The position numbers and the translations under genes were made by a program. DNA of 64,000 nt from Polytrichum commune (lineage: Eukaryota > Streptophyta > Polytrichopsida > Polytrichales > Polytrichaceae). The notes beneath the pieces are model-generated. The model made no database searches, was not told the origin of the DNA, and was given only the letters and a program-made list of their open reading frames with translations. Shown one piece after another: positions 49,508 through 60,885 of the stretch (the stretch's first letter is position 1; each line of letters starts with the position of its first letter). The stretch lies in NCBI GenBank assembly GCA_950295325.1, contig OX485803.1, positions 34,983,554-35,047,553 on the forward strand, in the 5' to 3' direction.

Positions 49508-49717
49508 GTGGCATCCATTTTATGAAGGTTTTGTAATGTGGAGCCTCCCAAAGAGGTGTGGCAACGAGGACAAGTAATTTTTGACATTTTGGAGACATTT
49601 TTGAGTGGATTGAGCTTTAACTCTTGATTGCTCGTGCAACCCAAAATGGGTCACCCACTAATATCGTGATGGGTTGCAACCCACAAGGTGGCAATCTACA
49701 TGGATGGAAAGTATCTG

Positions 49718-49842
49718 CTAGGAAAGGTGGGTCTACATGACACACCAATCTATCACGAAGTGTCTAGAATGACACCAATTGATGTCATTCTAGACACTTC
49801 ATGCTAGATTGGCGTGTCATGTAGACCCGCCTTTCCTACTAG
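49718..49842. repeat. Loop-less near-perfect palindrome, ~62-bp arms
   Basis: The left arm, with AGGAAAGGTGGGTCTACATG and GAAGTGTCTAGAATGACA, is mirrored by the right arm with only about five mismatches. The centre is CCAATTGATG, with no loop. Transcribed, it would give a long hairpin. No target duplication was identified. Confidence 0.85.
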
Positions 49843-49859
49843 TGATATGATGAGGACAC

Positions 49860-51090
49860 CCACCTTCATTGCCTAGAACCAACACAAGATAGTTGGGTAC
49901 TAAACCCAAGATAGATCAAAGCCCAACTAGTAATGGTGCACAAAGCCACATGGCCACCTCCGTGATCCCACCCAGTTTGCTTGCATCCCGGGTACCGACC
50001 CCCTTGCATCTTGGGAACCAACCCCCTTTATGCCTAGAACCGATCCCCTTTGTGCTTTATGGGCCTACCCCCTTGGCTTTGTGAATAAAATGGCTAGAAC
50101 AGTCTCCCCTCCCCCCCTTCCCCCATGTATAGAATGGCTAGAGTAGGCATTGACAAGACACCCTTAAACCCACCTTGAACCAACCCAAGATAGAGTGGAG
50201 CCCGTTACTTGCCTTACATGAAGGTAGTGGAGGCCGCTATGAGGTGGCGCCACTAATGGCATCTCTAACTGTCACTCGATGGGCTTGGACACTCCTACAC
50301 CATGGAGAACGGTTTCAGGTAGTAGAGTGTTGGCAACTGGGAGGCATTATAGGTGTTGGTTTTAGCACCCTCTACCTTACATTAAATGATAGTTTTGAAG
50401 CCTTTACCCTATGCTTACATGGAGGCTACAAACTCATGTAGAAAGTCATTCATAAAGTTGACTAAGATTTCTTAACTCGAGTCATGGAAGTAAATCAAGT
50501 TATTTGATGTTTCTACCTATGAACCGGTCTAGAAATCAATATGTCGGGTTTGAAATAATTCTATTGGGGGTAAATGTGACTCCATATTTGACATCGCATA
50601 TTAGTTGGAATAAATTGGCCCTCAACATGTGTGTGTGTGGGGGGGGGGGCTTGTTTTCACTAGAGCCCCTTCATTCATGATAGATGAGTTTACATAGATG
50701 TCATGAACCCCAAATTTCAAATAAAATAACATAAGGTAGACATACCTAATTTTGTTATTGCGTTTATTTGGGGCACCTACTTTTGGGTCTAATTTAGTCA
50801 TTTTATGCCACTAAAAGGTCAACCCCTTCTTGAGATTGGACATAGAAGACGTGTGTTTAGAAGAGTTTGAATCACATGCTCAAAGTTTGGTAACCGTTTT
50901 AAACTCAAGTCAACATAATTGAGGGGGATCTATGTGATATTCATGTGGTTCACTTGATGTTTACTCTTATTATTTACAAGAATTTGGAGATTAGCAACCA
51001 AACTTTATGGAATCAATCATAGCTCCTCTATGTGTAGGTAGGTACAAAGGTAGGTACGTACTTATTTCATTTTTAATAGACATATTAAAA
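49860..51090. other. Minor repeats; dispersed-repeat fragment
   Basis: 49994-50075 carries four degenerate ACCGACCCCCTT units. An 11-base G run is at 50639-50649. 50720-50960 matches the abundant dispersed repeat in reverse (AAGGTAGACATACCTAAT; ACGTGTGTTTAGAAGAG). An 88-codon frame at 50175-50441 is unassigned. Confidence 0.5.
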
Positions 51091-51094
51091 TCTG

Positions 51095-51600
51095 AACTTC
51101 ATAAAGCAAGTAATATAAGGCAACAACAACAACAACAAGACCTATCTACCTTGTATCTAAAACCAACACTAATGCACCACTATCTTGCATTTGGGGGATA
51201 CAAATGCACATCAAGGGTACATAAACAATGTTGATTTAAGAGCATGCTTGAATCGGGGTCCAAATAACATGGGGTAAGGTATGCATGTACGGGGCCACTT
51301 GAACGATATGAAGGAAGGACAAAAAGAAAACATGCCCACATAAAGATTTGAACTTGGCAAAGTGAACAATATAAGGTAACAAACACGAACGCCAACAACG
51401 CCAACAAAAAATAACCAAACAAGATCCATCTACCTTTCCCTTGCATTTGGGGCATACAACAAATGCGAGATAAAGGTACACAAATCGTGTTGCTTTAGAG
51501 TATGCCCGAATTTGGTCAAAATAACATAGGGTAAAGTATGCGTGTACGGGGCCACTTGAATGCCATCGAGCAAGGCCAAAAAGAACATGCTCGGGTGGGC
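51095..51600 (+). repeat. 257-bp tandem duplication
   Basis: TTGCATTTGGGG at 51184 and 51441, GTACGGGGCCACTTGAA at 51288 and 51544, and the preceding AATATAAGGYAACAA words all repeat at a spacing of about 257 bp. Overlapping minus-strand frames here (SSGPVHAYxTxCYxD twice) are translations of this duplication. Confidence 0.8.
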
Positions 51601-51821
51601 CCCACGGGAAGCATTTCCCTCCCATCCTCCACATCAATCGCGGCCAATGGGGAGGTGGCAATTGGTGGTGGTGGGGGGGGGGGGGAGTGTTTCATGATGC
51701 ACAAAGGCAGAGGTATAAATTATTAGGGAAGAAGGCGTCGAGCTGCCGTAGTGTTGGCGTTGTTGAAAGCAAGAAGGAATTAATTGCCTTTGTTGGCCTC
51801 TTCCGCGCCCCCGGTATGATG

Positions 51822-51898
51822 GTGAGAGAGAGAGAGAGAGGGGGGGGGAAAAAAAAAAAAGAGAGAAAAGAAAGAGAGAAAGAGAGAAAGAGAAAGGG
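51822..51898 (+). repeat. 77-bp pure polypurine tract
   Basis: GA repeats, then a G run, an A run and AGAAAGAG repeats with no pyrimidine until 51899. This has triplex-forming potential. A 13-base G run is at 51673-51685 upstream. Confidence 0.85.
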
Positions 51899-51996
51899 AT
51901 ATCTGGAGCGGCAGGAGGGTGGAGAAATATACCCCTACGGATACGTACAAAGTTTCGAGTCCTGAGGCAAGGAGTACTACCTCAAGAGTACAATTC

Positions 51997-52024
51997 TTGG
52001 GAGGGGGAGGGGGAGGGGGAGGGG
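51997..52024 (+). repeat. GGGGGA repeat, G-quadruplex candidate
   Basis: Four consecutive GGGGGA-type units. Confidence 0.85.
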
Positions 52025-52299
52025 CAATCAACATTGCCACCCGGCCATGAGTTGGTGTGGGTTTGGGCCACACGATCGAGGCCTTTTTGGATCCGACGGA
52101 CGAGGTCGTCGGGAGTGAGGGAGAAAACGTGAGCTTTTTTGTTGGCTGTGGGTGTGGGAAAAGCTCAATATGCTATATATGTGACCCACCGACCTTCAGG
52201 GCCATGCCTTTGTGTATTGAAGGCTTGTCTTCTTGCTCCACTTGGGTGCACTGTCGCAAGCCGTTTCAACTACCGTATGGAGCTGTGGGATTTGGCAAA

Positions 52300-52770
52300 T
52301 CTCCAAAAGCCTCCCCTCGCAACAAAAGCTATCGAGTTCCACTACCACGCCAACTCTTCACAAAAACCCTAGTGGGAGGGACACCGTAGTTGCAGAGTTC
52401 GTGAACTTTTGTATGGTGATCGGTTGTGTTGATTGGGTTTGAAGAATCAATCCCGTAGTAATGTAGAGCCTCCCGATCGCAAAAAGGCTATCGAGTTTCA
52501 CTAGAACGCCAACTATTCACAAAACCCTAGTGTGAGGGACACCATAGTTGCAAAGTTCGTGAGCTTTCGTATGTAATCGTTTGTGTTGATTGGGTTTGGA
52601 CGATTAGTCCCTATATACTATAGAGCCTCCCAATTGCAAAAAGCTGTCGAGTTTCACTAGAACGCCAACTATTCACAAAACCCTAGTGAGAGGGGCGTTG
52701 TGGTTGCAAAGTTTGTGAACTTTCTATGTAATCGTTCATGTTAATTGGATCTGGATCATTAATCCCTAGG
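52300..52770 (+). repeat. 157-bp tandem repeat, three copies
   Basis: GCCAACT starts at 52349, 52508 and 52664 (periods 159 and 156). Each unit has ATCGAGTTTCACTAGAACGC, TTCACAAAACCCTAGTG, GTTGCAAAGTTCGTGA and TGTTGATTGGGTTTG. No domain was recognised in the short frames over it. Confidence 0.85.
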
Positions 52771-53634
52771 TAACTAATGTCTCCTTGTGGCCATCGAATT
52801 TTAGAGGAGTGTCGTTGTTGTTGGTTGCAACCTCACATCCAAATTTGTTGTGCATGTGTATTCGAGCATGGACAAATGGGTATTGGGAGCCATGCAAAAA
52901 AAGATTGGATCATACCATCCAAATGTGTTGCTTTCACCATGGATGAAAACATCCAAAAAAGGGTCCTTTGTTGAAATTCATTTTGTTGAGTTAAAATGTC
53001 CTATTCAAGTTTTCGGGGGTGTACAAATAGGAGTGTCAATCAATATGTTGATGCTAAGGTTTGGAAGCAAGTCCATTATATGTAGATTCACGATATGTCT
53101 GAAGATGCTGTAAAAAACATGTATCATTAAGTACATAACACACCACCAACATATCAGTCATCGGCAAGAAATATACAAGTCTACATCGTGGTAGATTTGC
53201 AGTTTTTCCAGTAACATAGGACAATTTTCCAGTGACACTTATTCGGGATCCTATGGTTATAGTGATGTGTATGTCACTACTCTTCAAAAGGTTTCATTTT
53301 TCAAAAAGGAGCTCCAACCAATGGTTGTAGGCTTGAAGGGATGGTGTGGACAACACAATGTGGTCCCCGAGATAGGACCAATTCATACAAGCCAATGGAT
53401 CGCAATCTTTTAAACCATCATAATAACGTCAACATACTTGTTATCCATCCATAAGTGCACGACACATACGTCAACAAAAGGTGTCACTCAACCCCTCAAG
53501 GACTACAAACACCTCTATTCAATATTAAAGTAGATGTGCCTAATCCAATGTATGATTTTAAATGGACACCTATATTTTGAATGCTCTACGCGCTCGGAAT
53601 CTATTACTCATTCAAGACACAATATTCAACATAA

Positions 53635-53676
<42 letters not shown>

Positions 53677-53720
53677 TAGGGAAACCTATATGATAATTTT
53701 AATAACTTATAATCTTCACT
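52771..53720. other. No recognisable gene; AC microsatellite
   Basis: An AC run of about 16 units occupies 53641-53673. Frames at 52777-53113 are unassigned. Confidence 0.6.
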
Positions 53721-53724
53721 TTGC

Positions 53725-53860
53725 CAATGAATAGGATATTCATAGGAGCTCCAAAAATGATGAGGAAAGTGACAAAGGACATGATTTGGATTTGCTAATT
53801 ATCTTTTACTAGTTTTGTTTTTCATATCCTACAAGAAATGGGTGTAGAGAGAAAAATGTA
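53725..53860 (-). repeat. Abundant dispersed repeat, reversed fragment
   Basis: The reverse complement of TTTCTTGTAGGATATGAAA and GAGCTCCTATGAATATCC, in the same order as 35.77-35.89 kb. Confidence 0.65.
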
Positions 53861-54604
53861 TGTTTTAAGACCCGCTTGCCTTAAGCAAAAACATATTCAC
53901 TCCATCAAGCAAAAATCATTCGTCTTGGCATTATTCACTAAAAATTCTACTCATAGCAACATTACTCACTAAAAGTACCATAACTATTCATCATGGCACT
54001 ATTCACTGACAATATATGTGTTTGCATATGAATTTTTAGCACTCTCCAGGCACCTTAGAACATACACTAATTCTCTTGAAATGTATGGTAAATGAGGATG
54101 TATTCATGAATTTAACATAATAACATCACTTAGTAAAAATTTCAACCCTCACTAATTCTAAACCTTGGCAAATTAATGCATGTTTCTAGAATTAATACGA
54201 TGCACTAATTAGTACTTTTCCAACATACAATCAAAAGCAGATGTTCAGTTGCCCTAAGGCTACAATAAGCAACATTGTGAGTTATCTTCTTCACCAGACC
54301 AGTTTAGAAGATGTTAAAATTCATAATTTACTATATAGTATATTAGTGGTGAAAATTGAATTTAGTAAGTCAACTGACATGTATTTCAGTATACTAAATA
54401 GCTTTATGAAGCTTATTTAACATTCCATAAATGGTTCCACTGATAGTATTGAGGACTGAAAAATTTACTAAAACCTCAAAAGTTGGGTTTCACTTAAATA
54501 TTTGTTGGATAATAACATTGTTCATATTGTTTGGTTGGTGTTCGAGCTTGTCAACTTGGTTGGCAAACAATGTAGCCAACATGTTGTATTTGGTTTGAAA
54601 GTGT

Positions 54605-54679
<75 letters not shown>

Positions 54680-55228
54680 CACTTTGATTATAGATGCGAG
54701 CTGAACCCATAGTGGGTTGGCTGAGCATGGATATGGGATTATAAACAAAATTAGGATCAAAGTTGATGATATACTTCCTTTTTGTTATAATCTCAGTCCC
54801 CTTCATTAACATCTATTGATTCATTATAACTATTATTAAAACCTAATTTATGGGGATGCGTGATTCTTCTTGATATGATGGTCTTTTTTTTTACTATCAA
54901 GTGTGTTGAGATATGCATGTATGTATGTAACTATTATTACATTTGAATTGCTTATTGAATATGTTGATCAACGAGAATGCTACTTGTTCATATTGTATGG
55001 ATGTGATCTAAAGTCATGATGTAAACTTATATTGATTCCAAATCAGGTTGTAAAACTTCTTTTGAATGATATGTCCCTTATAGAACGGTGTAGTGATTAT
55101 GGCCATTGGGGTTGTGGATAGTGAAATGGTGCCACTCAATTTGTAATTTTGGTTCTTAGTTTGTCTTCTTCCCGCTTTCTTCAATTGCCTATTGCATGAG
55201 ACGGACTTGGGACTCTAATGGGGACATA
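53861..55228. other. Spacer with a long GA microsatellite
   Basis: An uninterrupted GA run of about 33 units occupies 54610-54676, the longest simple repeat in the window. TATACTAAATAG and ATATAGTATATTAGTG near 54330-54405 look like decayed MITE ends. No gene was recognised. Confidence 0.65.
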
Positions 55229-55454
55229 GGAAATTATCATATACGAGCGCACCTCTCATCTATCCAACATAAATCACTTGATCCCCTATAGGTTTGATAG
55301 CGATTCGTCTCAAATGACCTCAAGTGTACTAATCTGGGGTCTTTAAAACTAATCCCGATCTCAAATCAACTAACAAAGTAACCTCCGAACTGCACACTAT
55401 ATCAAGGCTTTTCTGTTAGATGAATGAGAGGTACACTCACATACAACGATTTCC
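55229..55454. mobile_element. MITE (GGAAATTATCATATACGAG family), copy 1
   Basis: Left end GGAAATTATCATATACGAGC then GCACCTCTCATC; right end, reverse-complemented, GGAAATCGTTGTATGTGAGT then GTACCTCTCATT. Inverted repeats are of about 40 bp with mismatches. It matches 58817-59040 throughout. Confidence 0.75.
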
Positions 55455-55950
55455 TTCCCCCCTCTCTCTCTCCCTCCCCTTGAGACTCTAGTTGGGTGCA
55501 TGTGCGGTGTATTTAATCTCTCAACAAAACCTTCCATCTTTATACATAACCCCCTTGAGCTTCTTATAACATAACATAACATAATATAGTAACGGCCGAG
55601 GGAAACAACGGGAAGGGGAAGAAGCTAAGCTAAAGCTAGGCGTTGGGTGGGGGCCATCTTAGGTGGCCATTGGGAATGGATGCGTAGGTGGCACGGGAAA
55701 CAAGGTCCAGCTATGGAGTGGGACCCCAAGTATCCACATTAGATTGAGTTGGTGATGCTAATAACTCCGCCTCGTACATAACTTACAAAGCATGGCCTCC
55801 CTCCCTTCCCAACCAATTCATCGCCCGCTCCATGCCACCAAATCAAGCCTTGTTTGTTAAAGGCAAGACATCCGTGGTGGTGGTGGTGGTTTACTACGAA
55901 GGTAAAAATGGGGTCTTAAAATGGTTATTTTTCTCTATTTGCCCACTCTT
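55455..55950. other. No recognisable feature
   Basis: Short pyrimidine and AACAT repeats (near 55570) and a GGT run at 55875-55889 only. Confidence 0.5.
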
Positions 55951-55954
55951 TGTA

Positions 55955-56055
55955 GGGTTGGGGCAAACCAACCCATACACTGGTTCCTTGGAGGCAAGGG
56001 CATAGGCATATGTCCAACAAGGAACGAGTGTATGGGTTGGTTTGCCCGAATCCTC
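55955..56055 (+). repeat. Single copy of the 103-bp hairpin unit
   Basis: GGGGCAAACCAACCCATACA, TGGTTCCTTGGAGGCAAGGG, then AAGGAACGAGTGTATGGGTT and GGTTTGCCC form the same foldback as the units at 42.7-43.3 kb. Confidence 0.8.
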
Positions 56056-56219
56056 CTCGTAGGACACGAAGAAAGCTTAATTGTACAAGATGGTGAGCAA
56101 ATCCAAATCGTCCCCTTAGGCACTCGACTTCGTCGTTTTTAGGGTTCATCTGAGCATCTTACTAGTCATCAAAGTGAAGGTTTTCGTGTTGTGAAATGGC
56201 CATACATGTACACTCTAAA

Positions 56220-56760
56220 CTCCATAACCTCAACCTCTTTAATATCACTCCTTCTCACATATCTCGAAATCCTAGGGAATGGATGTTCTCATTTTAAATC
56301 TCACTCTTTATTGTCACGTTTCCGTCCCTTGTATAACGGGTTTCGACACCAAAATAAACCACCAATGACTTCAAACCACACACTTGCACGCATCACATTG
56401 TCATCATTGTAATGATCGTCATTATTGCAAGATTGATTTTGTGTTATTTCATATTTTCACAAGCTACACTAGTTCTCTTTTGTTACGCATCCATGTCAAC
56501 ACTACAAAACTCCTTAGTATCACGTGCATTATAGTTTCCGTAGGCATGATGATATTTGGGAATTTAGAGTGCATCCCCAATTATGTTGACTAACAAACCT
56601 ATAATGATTATCGCATTATAAGTTTGCAGTCAAATCTCCTTTGAACACATGTCTTTTAGGTATCCGTTCTTGGAGCCACACAAAACCATGTACCAACCAA
56701 ATAAAATACAAGTGTCCAGTTAAGATATGTAACTGAATTAGGCATGTGTGCCTTAATTAG
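56220..56760 (+). repeat. Dispersed repeat, partner of 25.18-25.90 kb
   Basis: CCTAGGGAATGGATGTTCTC, CACATTGTCATCATTGT and GCATCCATGTCAACA match the first part of the 25-kb copy. AACACATGTCTTTTAGGTAT, ACAAGTGTCC and GAATTAGGCATG match 36.00-36.10 kb. Confidence 0.65.
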
Positions 56761-56895
56761 CACCCACAACCCCTCCAACCTGTGCAAATTGGATTGCTTG
56801 TTCAAATTGGTGAGGTTTATTTAATGGGTTCAATACGGTTTTAAAGGGACTCACTCATCTGTATACCATTTTGTTTTACAGGAATTGAATGTATA

Positions 56896-57085
56896 CCAAT
56901 TTGGGCAATGTTAGTTTCAAAATAAGTAGTTTATTATATTTTGCGGTGGGGGTAATTGTTCAAAAGTCTATTATGGGAAGTCACACGCACTGCCATCAAC
57001 CCTTCCCATAATACACTTTTGAACAATTACCCCCACCCCAAAATATAATGAACTGCTTATTTTAAACTAACATTGCCCAAATTGG
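56896..57085. repeat. 190-bp foldback, ~84-bp near-perfect arms
   Basis: CCAATTTGGGCAATGTTAGT ... GGGGGTAATTGTTCAAAAGT ... CTATTATGGGAAG is mirrored after an approximately 20-base loop by CTTCCCATAATA ... and ends with ACTAACATTGCCCAAATTGG. There are only a few mismatches, so it is young or constrained. No coding content. Confidence 0.85.
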
Positions 57086-57089
57086 TGAC

Positions 57090-58440
57090 CATGTAATTAA
57101 GCTAGAATATCTCCTAATGAATTTGGTGTGTGGTGTTCGGTGCCCATCAGTGTTCAATATTGAAGTCTCCAACACCTGTCAGATGTTGAGCATTTCATAA
57201 AAATGTCCTCTGCAAAGTTTCCACCAATCACAGTGAAGGCCTCTCCAAAAATCACATGTCACAAAATACAATGGTTGTAATTTACAAATACAAACATAGA
57301 TGGACTCCAATCTTGGCACTTTGGCAAACATTTCAAAATTCCAATAAGTCCTGCAATTACGACTCTAAAACTTCAACTCGGCACTGACTGCAACTTCGGC
57401 TTGGCAAGCACAACTATATGTGGACGTGGATTTTCCAAATAAAATTGGGTGAAGAGTGATTGTAGAAGTTGATTGAAACTTGAAACATTGAATGCATGAA
57501 TGCGAGTGTCATTATGCGGTCTTCTGATGGAAAATATGGATTGGACTAAAATTTTAAAACTTGGAAGTTGACCAAAAACCAAACGACTTTGCCTTTGGAA
57601 TTGGATGATGATTAAGTGCATTATATAGATAATCTAAATAATTCTAGTGCATCATCTTGTTGTAGGTACTTCTTCAATGTAGTGAGACATCATATTGAAT
57701 ATTTTCATATTCAATATAAAATGGCCAATATCAAATTTTCATTGGTGAAGTGGTGCAAAAAAGTTTGAAAGTTTGAGTGAAGTGTGATTATTTTGAAGCC
57801 CTTCACATTGAAATGCATGTGCACACTTCAAACTTTAACACTAGTGCCCATTGACGAGAGAGGACTCGACATGCAAGTTGATTAAAGTAGTTGGAAGGTG
57901 ATTTGTAGTCGGTATAGAATAAAGGGGGCTACGGCCATGATAAGCAATCCATTGCTTGCTTGTCACATGCGCCGAGAGTACGGTCAACCCACGCCACTTA
58001 GCTTAAGTGATGCATCCCGAATGCATTCCATTAGCTTTGGTTTTGTACGTATTCTACAATTGCACATTAGCCCTCAATAACATGACGTTGCTTGGTAATT
58101 TCAAGGCCCTCCATTTGAGATCTCCCCGTGATTGGAGATGGAGAAAGTCCAAGTCCAATTGTCCAAGCTTCTTGTAATGTTGAATATTGTCAGTCCCACA
58201 AAACGTTGTTATGAATCTGAATAATATTATGTCATTGTGGTAGAAATTAGATAAAGTAGGATTAGATTGGAAACATCCTTACAATGTAGGATAAGGAATT
58301 CTAGATGGAAGGTCAAAATGTGAGCCCCACCTTTTCATTTTTGTTTTTGTATTTTTAGTGCCACTAAGGTCATCTCAACCATGCTATTATTGGCAAATAG
58401 AGATAGTACAAGAAGCTTGACCATAAGTACACAAAAAATG
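57090..58440. other. No recognisable gene
   Basis: A small palindrome, ATATTGAATATTTTCATATT, lies near 57691-57712. Short frames at 57373-57621 (-) and 57898-58080 (+) are unassigned. Confidence 0.5.
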
Positions 58441-58444
58441 ATAT

Positions 58445-58778
58445 TTAGTCTTTGATACACTAAATACAAATGCATACACTTAATATCAATAACCCTATGA
58501 AAGTAAGTAACATTAAATCTAAACTTAAACACGAAATATCAATTGTGGTAATATGTGAAAGTTACATGTTTGAATTTAGTTTTAGTAAGGATATGAAAAA
58601 ATCGCAAGTCCAGTGAAATCCTTGCTTCACAGGAAGGGAGGTGGAAGTAGGGAAGGTAGCGGCACATTTATGTCTAAGACTAATTGTCAAAGAATTGAAA
58701 ATTAGTGTTGAGCAGGGTAGGGTGATAACAACATTCAAATTTGATCAAACACTAAATATGCTTTTTAGTGTAGTGGCC
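58445..58778 (+). mobile_element. CACTA-like MITE, copy 2
   Basis: Inverted relative to 30277-30603, with TTTGATACACTAAATACAAA, TATGAAAGTAAGTAACATT and GAAAATTAGTGTTGAGCA in common. The right end TTTTTAGTGTAGTG is kept; the left end is eroded. It carries about 60 bp (58600-58665) not seen in the other copy. Confidence 0.7.
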
Positions 58779-58816
58779 TTGGACGATTCTACTTGAGCTC
58801 CTCACACTTGGAAAAT

Positions 58817-59040
58817 GAAAATTATTGTATACGAGCACACCTCTCATCCATTCAACATAAAAACCTGACCCCTTACAAGTTTATTGTTGATTCATCTCAC
58901 ATGACCTCAAAGACACTAATTACGAATTTTAAAAACTAATTTTGATACCAAATTAACTAAAATTGTAACCTCTGTGTTGCACACTATTTCAAGATTCTAA
59001 TATTGAATGATGAGGGGTACACTTGTATACGATAATTCCC
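58817..59040. mobile_element. MITE (GGAAATTATCATATACGAG family), copy 2
   Basis: Left GAAAATTATTGTATACGAGC, right (reverse complement) GGGAATTATCGTATACAAGT; the interior matches 55229-55454. It lies 38 bp from the CACTA-like MITE. Confidence 0.75.
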
Positions 59041-59907
59041 TATCTTCCTCATGCTTTGCTTGATCTAGTGCTTGTAAACCCGTTGTAGCGGCCTCTCAGT
59101 TAATAAGCTAATTGTGTTACATCAATCAAACTCTTCATCTATCCATTGGTGTTTGTGTTGTAGTATTAAACCTCCAATTCTTGTCATGGTTCATCCCTTA
59201 GTATATTTGGGTTGTTAACATTCCTCCACAATAAGTAGGTGTCAACATGTATATTGGCTTTTACCTAGGGGTTAGATTATCTCGTCATCCACCTCAAGTG
59301 ATATGTTCTTTCTTCTCCAAAAGAAACATATTCTTCCTTCTTATTCTTGTTGCAAATGCAAACCAATTGTGGCCTATAGGTACATTAATTAGAGGAAAAT
59401 ATGCTCAAAGAGGTTATGTGAGCGCATGGCGTAGATAGTGATGAAAATGTCAAATGTGCACACAACACAATGTCTATTTTGTAGTCAATAAACATGCACA
59501 ATTAGAACCACACCACACACAATTAACCATAAACTAGTCATAAACAAAACCAAATTAATCAGATTATTGCAATCCTCTAACTTGTCATTTATGTATGGGT
59601 GACGAGCAATTTGTTTACATCTATAATAAGGAGCCGATGTCATTGACTCTATTGTCATTTGTGCGACACTCTTTGCATATGAAGGCAAAACCATAAAGCT
59701 ACAAGGCAAAGCCATACTTTTCAAACAATTTGGCAGAACAAAATCATAAATGTTGAACTTCAAGTGAGCACTTTCCAAGCTATGGAGGTTTTGTTGGCAC
59801 ATGCTATGGATATATGGTAAAATCACATATCTGATTGATATCTTCTTGCCACCTTCTTAACATGCTCTCCATCAAAATCGTTGGAGGTGTCTCTGCCATA
59901 AACTAAT

Positions 59908-60045
59908 TTAGGAGTTGGAATTTGGGTCACATAGTGGTAGTAGAATGGCATCAAACAATGTAAAGTTTTTCTCATACAAAACTAGATGGCGACCACTACA
60001 TTTGCAAGTATGAATAGACGCATGTGTCAATGTAGCCGTAAGAAG
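59908..60045 (-). pseudogene. DNA-methylase-like motif fragment, copy 2
   Basis: The minus-strand frame reads LLTATLTHASIHTC, then KCSGRHLVLYEKNFTLFDAI, then LLPLCDPN before a stop. This parallels the fragment at 61.3-61.7 kb (ADLTAFT, SIHACR, LLALEGDKNVF). The pattern is hydrophobic strand, (D)-L-T-A-x-T-G-A-S-I-x-A-C-(R), G-R-H, hydrophobic strand, E-x-(D/N). It fits the S-adenosylmethionine-binding loop and following acidic residue of N4/N6-type DNA methylases. Here the loop Gly is His and the strand-1 Asp is Leu, so it would not bind cofactor. A 113-codon minus frame at 59485-59826 lies downstream and may or may not belong. Confidence 0.45.
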
Positions 60046-60885
60046 TCAAATAAATTGTCATGTCCAAGAACAATATTTCCGTGAAATGGTCTCAAAACAC
60101 ATTGCAAGTATGAGCAATATCAATATGTGTGTGCACGAGCATCAAGGATAACAAATCTAGGTGTTGCTAATGTCTTAATCATTATATTGGTTTAAAGTTC
60201 TTCTCTTTATCACCTCTCCATGGTCATTTTTTGTTCAGGAGGTGTGTGCTTGCAAACGGGGAGTGCTATCTTGTGAGTGGTAAGGAAGGCAAGACATTTG
60301 GAGGTAGGCCCACTAGTATCCTATAACCATTATATTTTTGCATGAAGAATAACAATTTCAAGGTTTAGTAATAAGAAGGGTGGGGAGGATAATCAAGAAG
60401 AATGCTAGATTATGAGCAATGAGTAGTGAGTAATGACCAACAAGGAAAAACAATGTGTACACAACTATGGGCACAAATATATATATATACACACACACAC
60501 ACACACTCATAGTTGTATTGCATTTCCTACGATCGTGAAATGGACAAAGTTGAAGTGAATGTGCTCATGATAATGATCATCATTGACATTCATAATATGA
60601 ACAAATTAAAAAAATGAAACAAAACATGTTACCAAGGATACATAATTTTGTAATAGGTCAATGATACAACACAAATAAAGATAGTGCAAAGAAGATATAA
60701 TTGGACACAAAACATGTGTAACTCCAAGTATAACATAAATAAACATACACTAAAGAAGTGATACTAATAATGAAACCTTCCGTTTCAATGCTTAAAGACA
60801 TGTGAAGAAAAAACTAAGCATCATTATAACTTGTGGTATCAAATGTTGAACACGATTCAACCTCTTAATCTATGGAACACAAAAC
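60046..60885. other. No recognisable gene; TA/CA microsatellite
   Basis: A compound AT then AC run occupies 60477-60507. Otherwise AT-rich. Confidence 0.6.

Noticed and set aside
54502..54812. Frames of Glu-Arg or Leu-Ser repeats
   Set aside because: Read-through of the GA microsatellite.
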